Assembly: GCA_022793895.1 (NCBI GenBank) | Contig: JAAWDS010000021.1 | Span: 1 to 48,615, forward strand | Length of the DNA stretch: 48,615 bases | DNA from: Provencibacterium sp. | GTDB lineage: Bacteria; Bacillota; Clostridia; Oscillospirales; Ruminococcaceae | Reading direction: 5' to 3' | Shown: one piece after another, positions 8,413 through 17,830 of the stretch | How the letters are laid out: every line of letters begins with the position of its first letter | Position numbering within the stretch: the stretch's first letter is position 1 | Notes under the pieces: generated by a model | The model's database searches: none | Told to the model about the DNA's origin: nothing | What the model saw: only the letters and a program-made list of their open reading frames with translations | Translations under genes and position numbers: made by a program

Positions 8413-10846
8413 AGCGAGAAGCGGCGGCCTGCAATGCTGCCAGAAATCCCAATGGTTAAAGTTCCTGCTGATTTTAGCTCTCTTCACCGCGATCTGCGTT
8501 CTTCCGCTGTGTTCCCAGCTCTATGCCTTCAGCCGGCGGACGGTGACGGTCGAGCAAAAGGACATACAGCTTGCTTCGGTGAAGGATACGGTGGTCTCTC
8601 AGCGGATCCTGCTGCAAGGACGGATGGATAATCTGAAAATCTTCTTCTATGCGCCCAGCGGCCGGCTATATGGGAATGCCGCCGTTACGATTGCAGTAAC
8701 GCAGGAGGGGGCGCGATCGGAGCGCACGGTAAAGGCGCAGCAGCTTTTGGTAGGAGGGGCTTATGAAATACCGAAGTGGGCCAGGGAGACGCCGGTTTCC
8801 AAAAAAGAATCGATGTATCAGTTCCGAGGGAAACTGTCGGGTTTTAAGCCCGGTTGGGCGGAGGTATCGGTGGTTGGAACCGGGCTGCCGGAGGGGACGG
8901 ATCTGTTTTGCGGCGTTTCCAGGACGTTGGTTTCAGGTTTGCCCAGCGCGGCCGCGGGTATCAATGACCTGGGCGCCCCGCTGGTGCTGGAATATGATAT
9001 TTTGAAAATTGACGGGGCCTTTGTTTATGAAACGGCGCTGCTCATCGCGCTGTGCGCCGTCGGTATTTTTACCGCTTTTCTGTTGAGCTGGAAGCCGGAT
9101 TGGCAGGAAAGATATAACCTTTTGTTTCTCTGTGTGTTCCTTTCGATCTACTTTTTTGTATCCATCCGTCAGCCGATGGCCAGCCTGCGCGGGGAGCCGC
9201 GCAGCGAGGCGGCTTATGAATTTTGGTACAAGGCGCATGAATGGGGCTTTTTCCGCAGTTTGATGTCGCTCATGAGCGGCGAGGCGCTGGCCTGGATGGA
9301 AAGGATCCTAATCTGGGCAGCCGATAAATTGTCGCCGGTCCGTTATGTGTTTGTGGCGGCCCAACTGCTGGAGTTGACGTTCATCTCTTTTGTAACGGCG
9401 ATGCCTGCCTTCAATGCCTACCGCCGCTATTTTTCCGATGAGGTGCGCATGGCCTTCAGCCTCTTTCTGGGAACGGCGCTGCTTTTTGTCAAGGCTTATT
9501 TTTTCTGGAGCGTCAGCTATTGGTCGCTGCTGTTTTTCATCGCCTTCGCTCTTTTGGATCTGGAACGGCTCAAGCGCTGGCAGTATGGCGCCGGTCTGGC
9601 CTTGACGGCGGTGCTGTGCGTTTCCCGGATTTTCCATGCGGTACTCATTCCGGTCGCTCTGCTGCTGGCGGCGGTTTTGGGGAAAAAGTGCGGACGGCGT
9701 TTTCGTGGATATTGTTATACGGCGGCGGCCGCTTCCTCCTTTGAGATGCTCTATTCCCTGCTGGCCGGGCAACACTTGTCAGGAAGCGTGGGCCTTGCCG
9801 CTGGAATCAAAAATCTGGGAATCGGGCGCATCCTTTTCAATACGCTCTATTTCCAGTTACAAGCCCTAAACTCCTTCTTTACGGCTAAGGAGCATTTCCT
9901 AGGGGGAATTTCCAACGCAATTTTCTTCTGCATCTGGCTCCTGTTGGCAGCGTATGCCTTGCAGCAGCTCTTTAAAAAAGATGGAAACAAACCCATCTCC
10001 TGCTTTTTGCTCTCTTTGGGGTTCATCAGTTTTGGGACAATCGCAGCGACGGTTGTTACAAGCGGGAGCTATGATTGGGTATCTATGCCCTATAACTATT
10101 CGGCTCAGGTAAATTGGGGTGAAAACTACTACCAGGAGGGCGATCTGCATTTTGCTTATGCGTATATCTGCATCGTCTACCTTTTAATGGGCGGATTGTT
10201 TTTTGCTAAAGAGTGGCTAAGGGGATCCGAATGGTTTGCCTCCATGAACTCTTTGGAACGCAGATGCACCGTTTTTTTCGGCCGTTTTCTAACGGCGGCA
10301 GTTTTTGTCTTATTGTGCATGATCCAATCTCCCAGCCGGGAGATTGAGGTAAAGGTCATCCCTACCGAGTGGCAGGCTATCTCTCATATCACAAAGAATG
10401 ACCGGTATTTTGCCGCCATTAATGCGTGGTATGGCGTTGCGCCCATTTCTTTGGAGCACCATAGCGATGAAATGATCTATGGCGTAGATAAAGAGGGGAG
10501 GGGGATGCTGTGGGATCCCAATAAACCGGCTTATGAAGAGGATGCGCCCTACCACACGGCCGGGCTGGGCGCTATCAGCGATTTGGAGGATAAAGAAATC
10601 CTGTCTGTGACTGCGCGGCGGGCGCTGACGAATTTTGATGTTTGCTATATCGCCGTTTTCCGGGATGCAGACGGCCAGGAGCTGGCGCGGATACGGCAGG
10701 CCAATTCTCCGGAGCGGATATGGCTTGATTTTATTCCGGAGGAGCCGCTAAAAGGCGTTTACAGCATTTCATTCGAGCTGGAGGATGGAAATATGGCCTA
10801 TATCCAAGACGGGCTACAAGTCGGATATGCACGGGAGGACGGCTGA
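8405..10846 (+). CDS. Large multi-pass membrane protein, paralogue of the preceding gene (copy 2)
   Basis: 813 residues with the same architecture as copy 1: N-terminal helix, soluble segment, a polytopic core and a soluble C-terminal domain. The strongest shared block is GEPRSEAAYEFWYKAH near residue 265, followed by SLMSLMSGEALAW; the C-terminal domains also align (VYSISFELEDG here, VYRVAFENEDG in copy 1). The two have diverged substantially, so the duplication is not recent. The start ATG overlaps the stop of copy 1, with GGAG 6 nt upstream. Two paralogues served by one GtrA/GtrB pair could add the same sugar to different positions or acceptors. Function is inferred. Confidence 0.75.
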   Translation: MVKARSGGLQCCQKSQWLKFLLILALFTAICVLPLCSQLYAFSRRTVTVEQKDIQLASVKDTVVSQRILLQGRMDNLKIFFYAPSGRLYGNAAVTIAVTQEGARSERTVKAQQLLVGGAYEIPKWARETPVSKKESMYQFRGKLSGFKPGWAEVSVVGTGLPEGTDLFCGVSRTLVSGLPSAAAGINDLGAPLVLEYDILKIDGAFVYETALLIALCAVGIFTAFLLSWKPDWQERYNLLFLCVFLSIYFFVSIRQPMASLRGEPRSEAAYEFWYKAHEWGFFRSLMSLMSGEALAWMERILIWAADKLSPVRYVFVAAQLLELTFISFVTAMPAFNAYRRYFSDEVRMAFSLFLGTALLFVKAYFFWSVSYWSLLFFIAFALLDLERLKRWQYGAGLALTAVLCVSRIFHAVLIPVALLLAAVLGKKCGRRFRGYCYTAAAASSFEMLYSLLAGQHLSGSVGLAAGIKNLGIGRILFNTLYFQLQALNSFFTAKEHFLGGISNAIFFCIWLLLAAYALQQLFKKDGNKPISCFLLSLGFISFGTIAATVVTSGSYDWVSMPYNYSAQVNWGENYYQEGDLHFAYAYICIVYLLMGGLFFAKEWLRGSEWFASMNSLERRCTVFFGRFLTAAVFVLLCMIQSPSREIEVKVIPTEWQAISHITKNDRYFAAINAWYGVAPISLEHHSDEMIYGVDKEGRGMLWDPNKPAYEEDAPYHTAGLGAISDLEDKEILSVTARRALTNFDVCYIAVFRDADGQELARIRQANSPERIWLDFIPEEPLKGVYSISFELEDGNMAYIQDGLQVGYAREDG

Positions 10847-11346
10847 TGGGAAACCGGTTTTCAGATTTTGGGGCCCGTATCTGGAAAGCGCTCATGCGCT
10901 TTAGCCGCGGCTGCGTCACTCTGGTGGCCAGACCCTTTTCCATAGAGATTACAGACGAACGCTGGTATGTTCTGGAACAGTTTATCAAGTTTGTCCTCAT
11001 CGGCTGTTCCAATGCGGTGATTACGCTGCTGGTGTACTATATGGTTTTGTGGATGCGTCCCGCCTGGTATCTATTCGGCAACGCGCTGGGCTATGTTGCG
11101 GGAATTTTCAATTCTTTTTTCTGGAACAGCCGCTTTGTCTTTCAAAGGAGCGCTCAGGCAAAGGGGACCGCTTTTTGGAAGATGCTTTTCTGTTACGGCT
11201 TGACCTACTTTTTGCAGGCGGGGCTGCTCGTTTTGTTTGTTGAGCGCTGCGGGATTTCGGATGTAATCGCCCCGCTGCTTACAATTTTGATAGCGACGCC
11301 GGTCAACTTTGTTTTAAATAAGTTGTGGGCCTTTAAGGAGAGATAG
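10846..11346 (+). CDS. GtrA family membrane protein
   Basis: 166 residues with four predicted membrane helices starting QFIKFVLIGCSNAVITLLVYY, the GtrA-family pattern. GtrA proteins are thought to flip polyprenyl-phosphate-linked sugars outward. The ATG overlaps the TGA of the preceding gene, so it is translationally coupled to the large membrane proteins. The N-terminal ~45 residues are an extra basic cytoplasmic segment relative to minimal GtrA proteins. Confidence 0.9.
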   Translation: MGNRFSDFGARIWKALMRFSRGCVTLVARPFSIEITDERWYVLEQFIKFVLIGCSNAVITLLVYYMVLWMRPAWYLFGNALGYVAGIFNSFFWNSRFVFQRSAQAKGTAFWKMLFCYGLTYFLQAGLLVLFVERCGISDVIAPLLTILIATPVNFVLNKLWAFKER

Positions 11347-11349
11347 GAA

Positions 11350-12439
11350 ATGGAACCCTCTTCCAGAAACAACAGCATTGAACTATGGAGATTCTGTTTT
11401 GCTATTGGAGTAGCGATCATGCACTTTGGTTACTATAACGGATTCTATATTGCGGTAGATTTTTTCTTCATGCTCTCCGGATTTCTGTTGGTGAAAAGCA
11501 TTGAAAAACGGCCGCAGCAATCGGTGTTAGATATATTTTTAAATAAAATCCGTACAATCTATCCGCATTATATACTCTCGTTTCTCTGCTTGTTTGTTTT
11601 ATTGTTTTATTCCAGAATGCAGGCGGGCGTGTTCCGGGACATTAACTTCTGGGCGGACAGTCTGTTGGAAATTTTATGCCTACAAATGATTTATCCGCTG
11701 TCAAACGCGGCTGTCAATGGAGTAACTTGGTATATCTCTGTTCTTTTAATTTGGACTCCGCTGATAACTTGGCTTATTAAGTATCATCGAAGTATATTTA
11801 CACATGCTTTAGCACCCTATGGCACTTTTGCCATATATGCGTTCTTTTTGAGTAATTGGCAACATATCGACTTTGGATTCGTATGGCTTGGCCATATTAA
11901 CGGGGGATTACTGCGTGGCTTGGCAGGGATAATGCTAGGATGTTTAATATACGAATCGTATATATATATATACGGAAAGAAATTCCGCTTTCTTGAAGCG
12001 TAGCACATTCATGAGCCGTTATGGACTTTCTTTATTGGAAACAGTGATATTTGTCGGAACAATGATCTACGCGATATTTATTCGCCAGACTAAATGGGAT
12101 TATCCGATGATTCTTATAATAGCGGTAGGAATATTAGTTAGCTTTATGGATAAGGGGATGCTTTATAGGATTACTGAAAATAAACTTTTCATTTATTTAG
12201 GAAAACTGAGTTACCCTATTTATATGAATCAGGTAATTATTATCTATCTTTTAGGTAAATTTCCAACGATTTCTAATGAGAGGCTGCGTATACTCGTTTT
12301 TTTATTTTCTCTCATCGTTCTTTCTATGAGCACAATGAAGTTTTGTGATCTGGCCAGCCGGTGGAGTCGATCCCGGCGGAATGTATCGGCCGCAGCGGCC
12401 AGATCCGAAATGGATCAGAAACCTTCCGGCAGAGGATGA
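11350..12439 (+). pseudogene. Acyltransferase family 3 (OafA-like), split by a frameshift; probable phase-off allele
   Basis: Two abutting frames encode one acyltransferase. The first (11350-12003, 217 residues) has the N-terminal signature ELWRFCFAIGVAIMHFGYY and IAVDFFFMLSGFLLVKS, then several membrane helices. The second (about 11993-12439) carries the remaining helices (SLLETVIFVGTMIYAIF, LSYPIYMNQVIIIYLL). Such proteins O-acetylate surface glycans and usually have about 350 residues, which the joined frames would give. The switch needed is one extra TA, or two fewer, in the (TA)7 tract at 11959-11972; the second frame is open from 11948. The gene is more AT-rich than its neighbours, suggesting separate acquisition. 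It could instead be a plain pseudogene or a sequencing error. Confidence 0.8.
11959..11972 (+). repeat. (TA)7 dinucleotide tract inside the acyltransferase gene
   Basis: Seven perfect TA units lie in the coding sequence just before the premature stop at 12001-12003. The tract is in frame 1, and the downstream remainder of the gene is in frame 2. Adding 2 nt or removing 4 nt joins them, which are the changes that slipped-strand mispairing makes in such tracts. Confidence 0.9.
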
Positions 12440-12451
12440 TAATCAATACAT

Positions 12452-13618
12452 ATGGAGATCTTTATAAGGGACTGTCTCATCGTTGGCTGTGGGCTGACCG
12501 GGAGCGTTATCGCCCGGCATCTGGCCGAGCAGGGAAAGCGGGTGGAGATCTGGGAACGGCGGGATCACATAGGCGGGAATATGTATGATTACATAGACGC
12601 GCACGGATTCCTCGTGCAGAAATACGGCCCGCACATCTTCCATACCCGGAATCAGGAGCTTTATGACTACATTCGCCGCTATGAGCAGTGGCGGGAATAC
12701 AAGCTGACCTGCGGGGCCGTCTGGGACGGAAAATACACTCCCACCCCCTTTAATTTTACAACGGTGGACGCCTTTTATCCGGAGGGGGAAGCAAAGCGGC
12801 TTAAGGAGAAGCTCCAAAAAGCCTTTGCAGGCAGGGAGACGGCAACGGTGATAGAGGTGCTGGAGCACCCGGACCCGGATATCCGCGGCTATGCGGACTA
12901 TCTGTTCCAAAAGGATTATGCACCCTATACGGCGAAGCAATGGGGGGTCGCCCCTTCGGAAATCGATGCGAGCGTTTTAAAGAGGGTGCCCCTGCGGTTT
13001 TCCTATCGGGAAGGCTATTTTGACGACCCCTATCAGGTCATGCCGGTCCACTCGTTTACCGACTTTTTTAAAAACCTGTTGGATCACCCTTCTATCACCG
13101 TCCGGCTGGGCGTGGAAGCGCTGGGCCGTTTAGCGATTCAGGACCGGCAGATTTATCTGGATGGCGCGGCCTTTCAGGGTAAGGTGGTCTATACCGGCGC
13201 ACTGGACGAGCTGTTCGGCTGCGTTTACGGACGGCTTCCCTACCGTTCTCTGCGGTTTGAATGGAAATATGCAGAGAAAGAGAGCCTACAGCCGGCCCCG
13301 GTGGTGGCTTATCCGCAGGAGGCGGGCTATACCCGCATTACCGAATATAAAAAGCTCCCGGTACAAGAGGGGGAGGGAACCAGCTATGCGGTAGAGTATC
13401 CCCTGCCCTACGGCGGCGAAGAAAAACAAGAACCCTATTACCCGGTTTTAACGCAGGAGAGCAAGGAGCAGTTTGAACGGTACCGGGCGCTTGCGCAGCA
13501 GGTTTCGAATCTGGTTTGCTGCGGGCGGTTGGGGGATTTTCAATATTACAACATGGATCAAGCGTTGCAGCGGGCGCTGGAGATATGCGCTGGGCTGGAC
13601 GCGAAAGGAACGAAATAA
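12452..13618 (+). CDS. glf: UDP-galactopyranose mutase
   Basis: Glf interconverts UDP-galactopyranose and UDP-galactofuranose with reduced FAD, supplying Galf for the surface polymer. The 388-residue protein has the FAD-binding start CLIVGCGLTGSVIARHLA, the acidic dinucleotide end WERRDHIGGNMYDY, the active-site KYGPHIFHT, and the C-terminal CGRLGDFQYYNMDQAL block. Length is normal. It starts just after the acyltransferase end. The DUF4422 and GT2 genes downstream often accompany Galf polymers. Confidence 0.93.
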   Translation: MEIFIRDCLIVGCGLTGSVIARHLAEQGKRVEIWERRDHIGGNMYDYIDAHGFLVQKYGPHIFHTRNQELYDYIRRYEQWREYKLTCGAVWDGKYTPTPFNFTTVDAFYPEGEAKRLKEKLQKAFAGRETATVIEVLEHPDPDIRGYADYLFQKDYAPYTAKQWGVAPSEIDASVLKRVPLRFSYREGYFDDPYQVMPVHSFTDFFKNLLDHPSITVRLGVEALGRLAIQDRQIYLDGAAFQGKVVYTGALDELFGCVYGRLPYRSLRFEWKYAEKESLQPAPVVAYPQEAGYTRITEYKKLPVQEGEGTSYAVEYPLPYGGEEKQEPYYPVLTQESKEQFERYRALAQQVSNLVCCGRLGDFQYYNMDQALQRALEICAGLDAKGTK

Positions 13619-13689
13619 TAAGCGATCGAAGGGGGACGGCTTGCAGCGGCATCGGGAGGATCCCTTTTTGAAAAGGAACTGGTGAAAAC

Positions 13690-14742
13690 ATGGTAAAGTT
13701 GAGCGTCGTCATCCCGGTCTATAACGTAGAGCAATATGTAGGAGAGTGCTTGGAGAGCCTTGCCGAGTGTTCTTCCGATGCGGTGGAGATCCTCTGCATC
13801 AACGACGGTTCCACCGACGCTTCGGCGGAGCGGATCGAGGAGTATGCGCAGAGGGATGCACGGATTCAGCTTTTTTCCCAGAGCAACCGGGGGTTGGGCG
13901 CGGCGAGGAACGCGGGAATGCTGCGGGCAAGAGGGGAATATATCCTGTTCGTAGACAGCGACGATTTTGTAAAACCTCATTGGTTTCGCGCCCTTTTGGA
14001 GGAGATAGAAAAGCATCCGGAAACCGATGTCTTTGCCGCCGGCTTTCAGATTGTCCATCCGGAGGGCGGCGGGATGTGGGAAGAATCCGTTTATCCCGTC
14101 GGGGAAGGGGACGGCTCTGTTTCCGGAATGGATTTCCTCCCGCAGTTCCTGCGCTGCCGGAAGGGGTTTTACAACGTTTGGCGCTATGTTTACCGGAAAT
14201 CCTTCCTGGAAGGAAATCAAATTTGGTTCCAAGAGGGATTCCTGTGTGAAGATTTGGATTATACGGCCAGGGTGTTTTTATCTCGCCCACAAATTGCGTT
14301 TTTGCATTGCCCTTATTACTGCTATCGCGCCGCAAGAGGCGGTTCGATCATGGGGTACAGCTCCGCTCGAAGGGTTGAGGACGCTCTCACGCTTATCCGC
14401 CAGGCCATATCCGAGCTTGAGAGCTCGGATTTCCAGTGGAAGCAGCTTCTGATAGGGCGCTATCAGCGGGAGCTGTTGCTGCTGTTCGCCCAGCTTTATG
14501 AGGTGGAGCGGGCGGAGCGGCCGGACGTCTATGACCGGATACAGGAGAGCTTAGAGCTGCTGGAAGCAGGGGACGGCCGGTTGGCGCACGCTGCCCGCCG
14601 AACGATCGCTCTGTTGGGGATACGGCCGGTTTCCGGCCTTCTGTTTGGGGCGAAGAAGGGAAAACGCCTCCTGCAAAAGCTGCGGGCGAAGGACCGGCGG
14701 CCGGTTCCTTCCAGAGAGAAGCAGGAAACGGCTCTCCCATAA
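13690..14742 (+). CDS. Glycosyltransferase family 2 (GT-A)
   Basis: 350 residues beginning KLSVVIPVYNVEQYVGECLESL, with CINDGSTDASAERIEE and the metal-binding FVDSDDFVKP near residue 100, all standard GT2 features. The C-terminal third is helical and basic and has no membrane helix, so this is a soluble cytoplasmic transferase. A GGAACTGG site precedes the ATG. Context next to glf suggests a galactofuranosyl- or other hexosyltransferase step, but sequence does not decide. Confidence 0.9.
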   Translation: MVKLSVVIPVYNVEQYVGECLESLAECSSDAVEILCINDGSTDASAERIEEYAQRDARIQLFSQSNRGLGAARNAGMLRARGEYILFVDSDDFVKPHWFRALLEEIEKHPETDVFAAGFQIVHPEGGGMWEESVYPVGEGDGSVSGMDFLPQFLRCRKGFYNVWRYVYRKSFLEGNQIWFQEGFLCEDLDYTARVFLSRPQIAFLHCPYYCYRAARGGSIMGYSSARRVEDALTLIRQAISELESSDFQWKQLLIGRYQRELLLLFAQLYEVERAERPDVYDRIQESLELLEAGDGRLAHAARRTIALLGIRPVSGLLFGAKKGKRLLQKLRAKDRRPVPSREKQETALP

Positions 14743-14810
14743 CCGGATGGAGAGCGTCCCGGATAGGATGCTGCCGCACACCATAAAGCCGGTAAGGAGT
14801 ATGCGAGAGA

Positions 14811-15809
14811 ATGGAAAAGAGAGCCGCCCCAGCGCCGGAACGCCATGAGACGGCGCATCCGGAAGAGGGCTCATGTAAGGATATTCGGATTTTTGTTTCC
14901 CACCGCATCGATCGGGAGAGCGCGCGGATTGACAATCCGCTCTATGTTCCCGTTCGCTGCGGCGCGGTCTATGATAAACGGGAGAACCCGCCCATTCCCG
15001 GAGACGATACCGGGGAAAACATTTCCGAAAGGCGGGACACCTTCAACGAATTAACGGTTCAATATTGGGCTTGGAAAAACGTCCGGGCGGATTATTATGG
15101 GCTCTGCCATTACCGGCGCTATCTGGCCTTTTCGGAACATCCGCTCTGCCCGGATCCGCACGAAAACGCCGTTTTCCCTGCTCTGGACGCTGAAAGCATT
15201 GCACAGTGCGGGCTCCGGGACAGCGGACGGATGCGGGCGATCATCGAAGAGAACGATCTCCTCGTCTCCGTTCCCTATGATGTTTCGAAGCGGGGCTTTC
15301 GAAATCTCTATGAGCATTATGCCGAGGTTCCCTGGCAGCATAAAAGGGACTTAAAAAAGGTCCTCCCGATTATCGGCAGGCTGCATCCCGATTATCTGGA
15401 ACCGGCCAAGAGCTATTTGAACGGCGTTTTCTTCTATCCCTGCAATCTGTTCATTATGAAGGCGGATATTTTTTTCGAATATTGTTCCTGGCTGTTCCCT
15501 ATCCTGTTTGAATTGGAGCGCTCGGTTCCTGCCGGCCGTTATGGGGAAAAGAGGAAACGGGTGTGCGGATTCGCCGGGGAACGACTGTTGGGCGTTTTCA
15601 TCACCGGCTACTTAAAAAAGCATCCTGCGTGCAGATATAGGGAGCTGCAACGGGCCTTTTTCCTGCAAACGGCGCCGGAGGGAACCAGCGGGCCGCCGGA
15701 GACCGCGCCGCCGAAATTTCAAAGGGCGGCGGAGTTTGCAAAGGGCCGTTTGAAAAGAGGCGGGCGGCTCTATAAATATCTGTCGCGGCTCTATCAGTTT
15801 TTTAAATAA
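14811..15809 (+). CDS. DUF4422 family protein, putative glycosyltransferase
   Basis: 332 residues with the DUF4422 hallmark order: KDIRIFVSHRID, then NPLYVPVRCGAVYD, NISERRDTFNELTVQYWAWKN, and YYGLCHYRRYLAF near residue 100. DUF4422 proteins are found almost only in capsule and exopolysaccharide loci and are regarded as glycosyltransferases. Length is typical apart from a basic C-terminal tail. AAGGAG precedes the ATG at 14811. It is the last recognisable gene of the glycan locus. Confidence 0.85.
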   Translation: MEKRAAPAPERHETAHPEEGSCKDIRIFVSHRIDRESARIDNPLYVPVRCGAVYDKRENPPIPGDDTGENISERRDTFNELTVQYWAWKNVRADYYGLCHYRRYLAFSEHPLCPDPHENAVFPALDAESIAQCGLRDSGRMRAIIEENDLLVSVPYDVSKRGFRNLYEHYAEVPWQHKRDLKKVLPIIGRLHPDYLEPAKSYLNGVFFYPCNLFIMKADIFFEYCSWLFPILFELERSVPAGRYGEKRKRVCGFAGERLLGVFITGYLKKHPACRYRELQRAFFLQTAPEGTSGPPETAPPKFQRAAEFAKGRLKRGGRLYKYLSRLYQFFK

Positions 15810-15919
15810 GGGGCTGCGGTCACGGCCGGGATTGTGCCGAGGCATAGGCGGCGGACAGGCTGTTTTCCAAACATTTTTCGGTTCCGTGAACGGAAGAGGG
15901 ATCAAAGGAGGCGGGCGGC

Positions 15920-16018
15920 ATGCAGAAAGGGTTCGGGATGGGCGGGATGCCCATGCGGCCGGGACAGACATGCGCCGGGCGGCATGTTCCCGAAAGATCG
16001 CGGGGGAAATCCGGATGA
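15920..16018 (+). CDS. Possible 32-residue small protein coupled to cas8c
   Basis: A short frame starts at an ATG 8 nt after a strong AAAGGAGG site and reads MQKGFGMGGMPMRPGQ..., ending in TGA that overlaps the cas8c ATG as ATGA. The Met/Gly-rich start and the coupling are the only evidence. It may be a real small protein or simply a leader that feeds ribosomes to cas8c, which otherwise has no good site of its own. Not recognised. Confidence 0.4.
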   Translation: MQKGFGMGGMPMRPGQTCAGRHVPERSRGKSG

Positions 16019-17766
16019 TTCTGCGCGCGTTGGTGGAGTATTACGAAACGTTGGCCAGACAGGGGAAGGTGCTCCAGCCAGGCTGGGGGGAGGCGAAAAT
16101 ATCCTACGCCCTGTGTATCGATGAGGCCGGAAGGCTGGAACGGCTGGTTTCGCTGAAAAGAAAGCGTTCGGATGGGAAATCCGCCGCCATGGAGCCAACG
16201 CCGGTGGAGCTTCCCGCCCCCGTAAAGCGAACGCTGGGCATCGCCCCCAACTTTTTATGGGACAACGCCGGTTATCTGCTGGGGATGGAAAACAAGGGCG
16301 GCCCTGGGAGAAGCCGCGCCTGCTTTGCCGCCAGCCGGGAACTACATAAAGCGGTCCTCTCCCATACCGGCAGCCCGGCGGCCCAGGCGCTGCTTTCCTT
16401 CTTTGAGGGCTGGGATCCGGAGACAGCCTTCGATCATCCCGCCCTTCAGGGGAGCCTGGAAAGCCTGCTTGCCGGTGCGAATCTGGCGTTTTTATACCAG
16501 GGCGCGTTTCTTCAGGAGGATCCGGAGATCCGGCGGGCCTGGCAGGATTATTACCATGCCGCTGAAAGCGGCGGAGAAGCGATCTGCTTGGTGACGGGGG
16601 ACAGGGGGAGCGCGCAGCCGGTTCATCCCCCTATCAAGGGGGTGGCCGGGGCGCTGCCGGCCGGTGCGGCGCTGGTTTCCTTCAATGCGCCCGCCTTCTG
16701 CTCCTACGGCCGGGAACAGAGCTTAAACGCCCCCATCAGCCGGTATGCCGCCTTTGCCTACGCCGCTGCGCTCAACCGCCTCACGGCCGACGAGGAACAT
16801 CTTTTCCGCATCGGGGACATGACGGTTGTGTTTTGGGCGGAAAACGGGCAGACGGCCTATTCGGATCTGTTCCGCAGCCTGCTGCTGGAAAAACCGGAGC
16901 CCTATCTCGCTATCCGGCTGCAAAAAATAGCGGAGGATCTGCGCGAAGGGCGTCCGGCGGTTTATGAGGAAGCCCGGCTGGACCCGGCGATGGGATTTCA
17001 TGTCCTGGGACTTTCCCCCAACGCCGCCCGGCTGTCGGTACGGCTTTTCCTTCGGGATGCCTTTGGCCGTTTTGTGCGCAATCTAGAAAGGCATCAGGAA
17101 CGGCTGCGGATTGCCCGCCCCTTTCCTGGGGAGGGGGAACGGATGCCGCTGGGGGAGCTGTTGGAGGAGACCGTCCGGAAAAATGCCCGCACGCCCTCCC
17201 CCATTCCGGAAATGGCCGGTGAAACGCTGCGGGCTATCCTGGATGATAGCCGCTATCCGGCTACGCTGCTGCACAGTGTAGAAATCCGTATCCGGGCGGA
17301 ACGGGAGGTAACGCCCGGCCGGGCGGCCATTTTAAAAGCCTATTATTTAAAGAATCCGGATCCCGGTTTTCCAAAGGAGGTGTTGAAAGTGGGATTAAAT
17401 GCGGAAAGCTCGAATATTCCGTATACGCTGGGAAGGCTTTTTTCCGAGCTGGAGACCATCCAATCCGCCGCCGAGCCCGGCGCACGTGCGGGAATGAAGA
17501 GAAAATATTGGGGCCCTGCCTCCACCACGCCCAACCTGGTGTTCCCGATTCTGATGAGCCGGGCGCAGCAGCAGCTAGAGGAGTTGGACGAGGGAACGCG
17601 CAGCCGTTACGACGGCCGGCTTGCCGAGCTGGCTGAAAAGCTGGGGGAAAGCTATCCGGCCCGTATGAACCTACCCCAGCAGGGGGCGTTCCAGTTGGGC
17701 TATTACCACCAGGTCCAGGCGCGCAGCCGGGAGAGGGGAGGCGGTCGGAGCACGAACGAGAGCTAG
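16015..17766 (+). CDS. cas8c: Type I-C CRISPR Cascade large subunit Cas8c/Csd1, orphan
   Basis: 583 residues recognisable as Csd1 from MILRALVEYYETLARQGK and PGWGEAKISYAL at the start, LGIAPNFLWDNAGYLLG near residue 78, SFNAPAFCSYGREQSLNAPIS near residue 220, and the C-terminal QQGAFQLGYYHQVQAR. In type I-C Cascade, Cas8c recognises the PAM and helps unwind target DNA. Length is normal, so the protein looks intact. No cas3, cas5c, cas7, cas4, cas1 or cas2 is present on either side; the left neighbour is DUF4422 and the right is 64 nt and then degenerate repeats. I chose the ATG at 16015, which gives the canonical N-terminus. It is probably the survivor of a deleted locus unless other cas genes lie elsewhere. 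Confidence 0.9.
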   Translation: MILRALVEYYETLARQGKVLQPGWGEAKISYALCIDEAGRLERLVSLKRKRSDGKSAAMEPTPVELPAPVKRTLGIAPNFLWDNAGYLLGMENKGGPGRSRACFAASRELHKAVLSHTGSPAAQALLSFFEGWDPETAFDHPALQGSLESLLAGANLAFLYQGAFLQEDPEIRRAWQDYYHAAESGGEAICLVTGDRGSAQPVHPPIKGVAGALPAGAALVSFNAPAFCSYGREQSLNAPISRYAAFAYAAALNRLTADEEHLFRIGDMTVVFWAENGQTAYSDLFRSLLLEKPEPYLAIRLQKIAEDLREGRPAVYEEARLDPAMGFHVLGLSPNAARLSVRLFLRDAFGRFVRNLERHQERLRIARPFPGEGERMPLGELLEETVRKNARTPSPIPEMAGETLRAILDDSRYPATLLHSVEIRIRAEREVTPGRAAILKAYYLKNPDPGFPKEVLKVGLNAESSNIPYTLGRLFSELETIQSAAEPGARAGMKRKYWGPASTTPNLVFPILMSRAQQQLEELDEGTRSRYDGRLAELAEKLGESYPARMNLPQQGAFQLGYYHQVQARSRERGGGRSTNES

Positions 17767-17830
17767 AGATTTTGCGGTTATTCGCGGGAGCTAGGCTGCG
17801 ATGGGAACGAACATGGCCCGGCTGCCGCAT

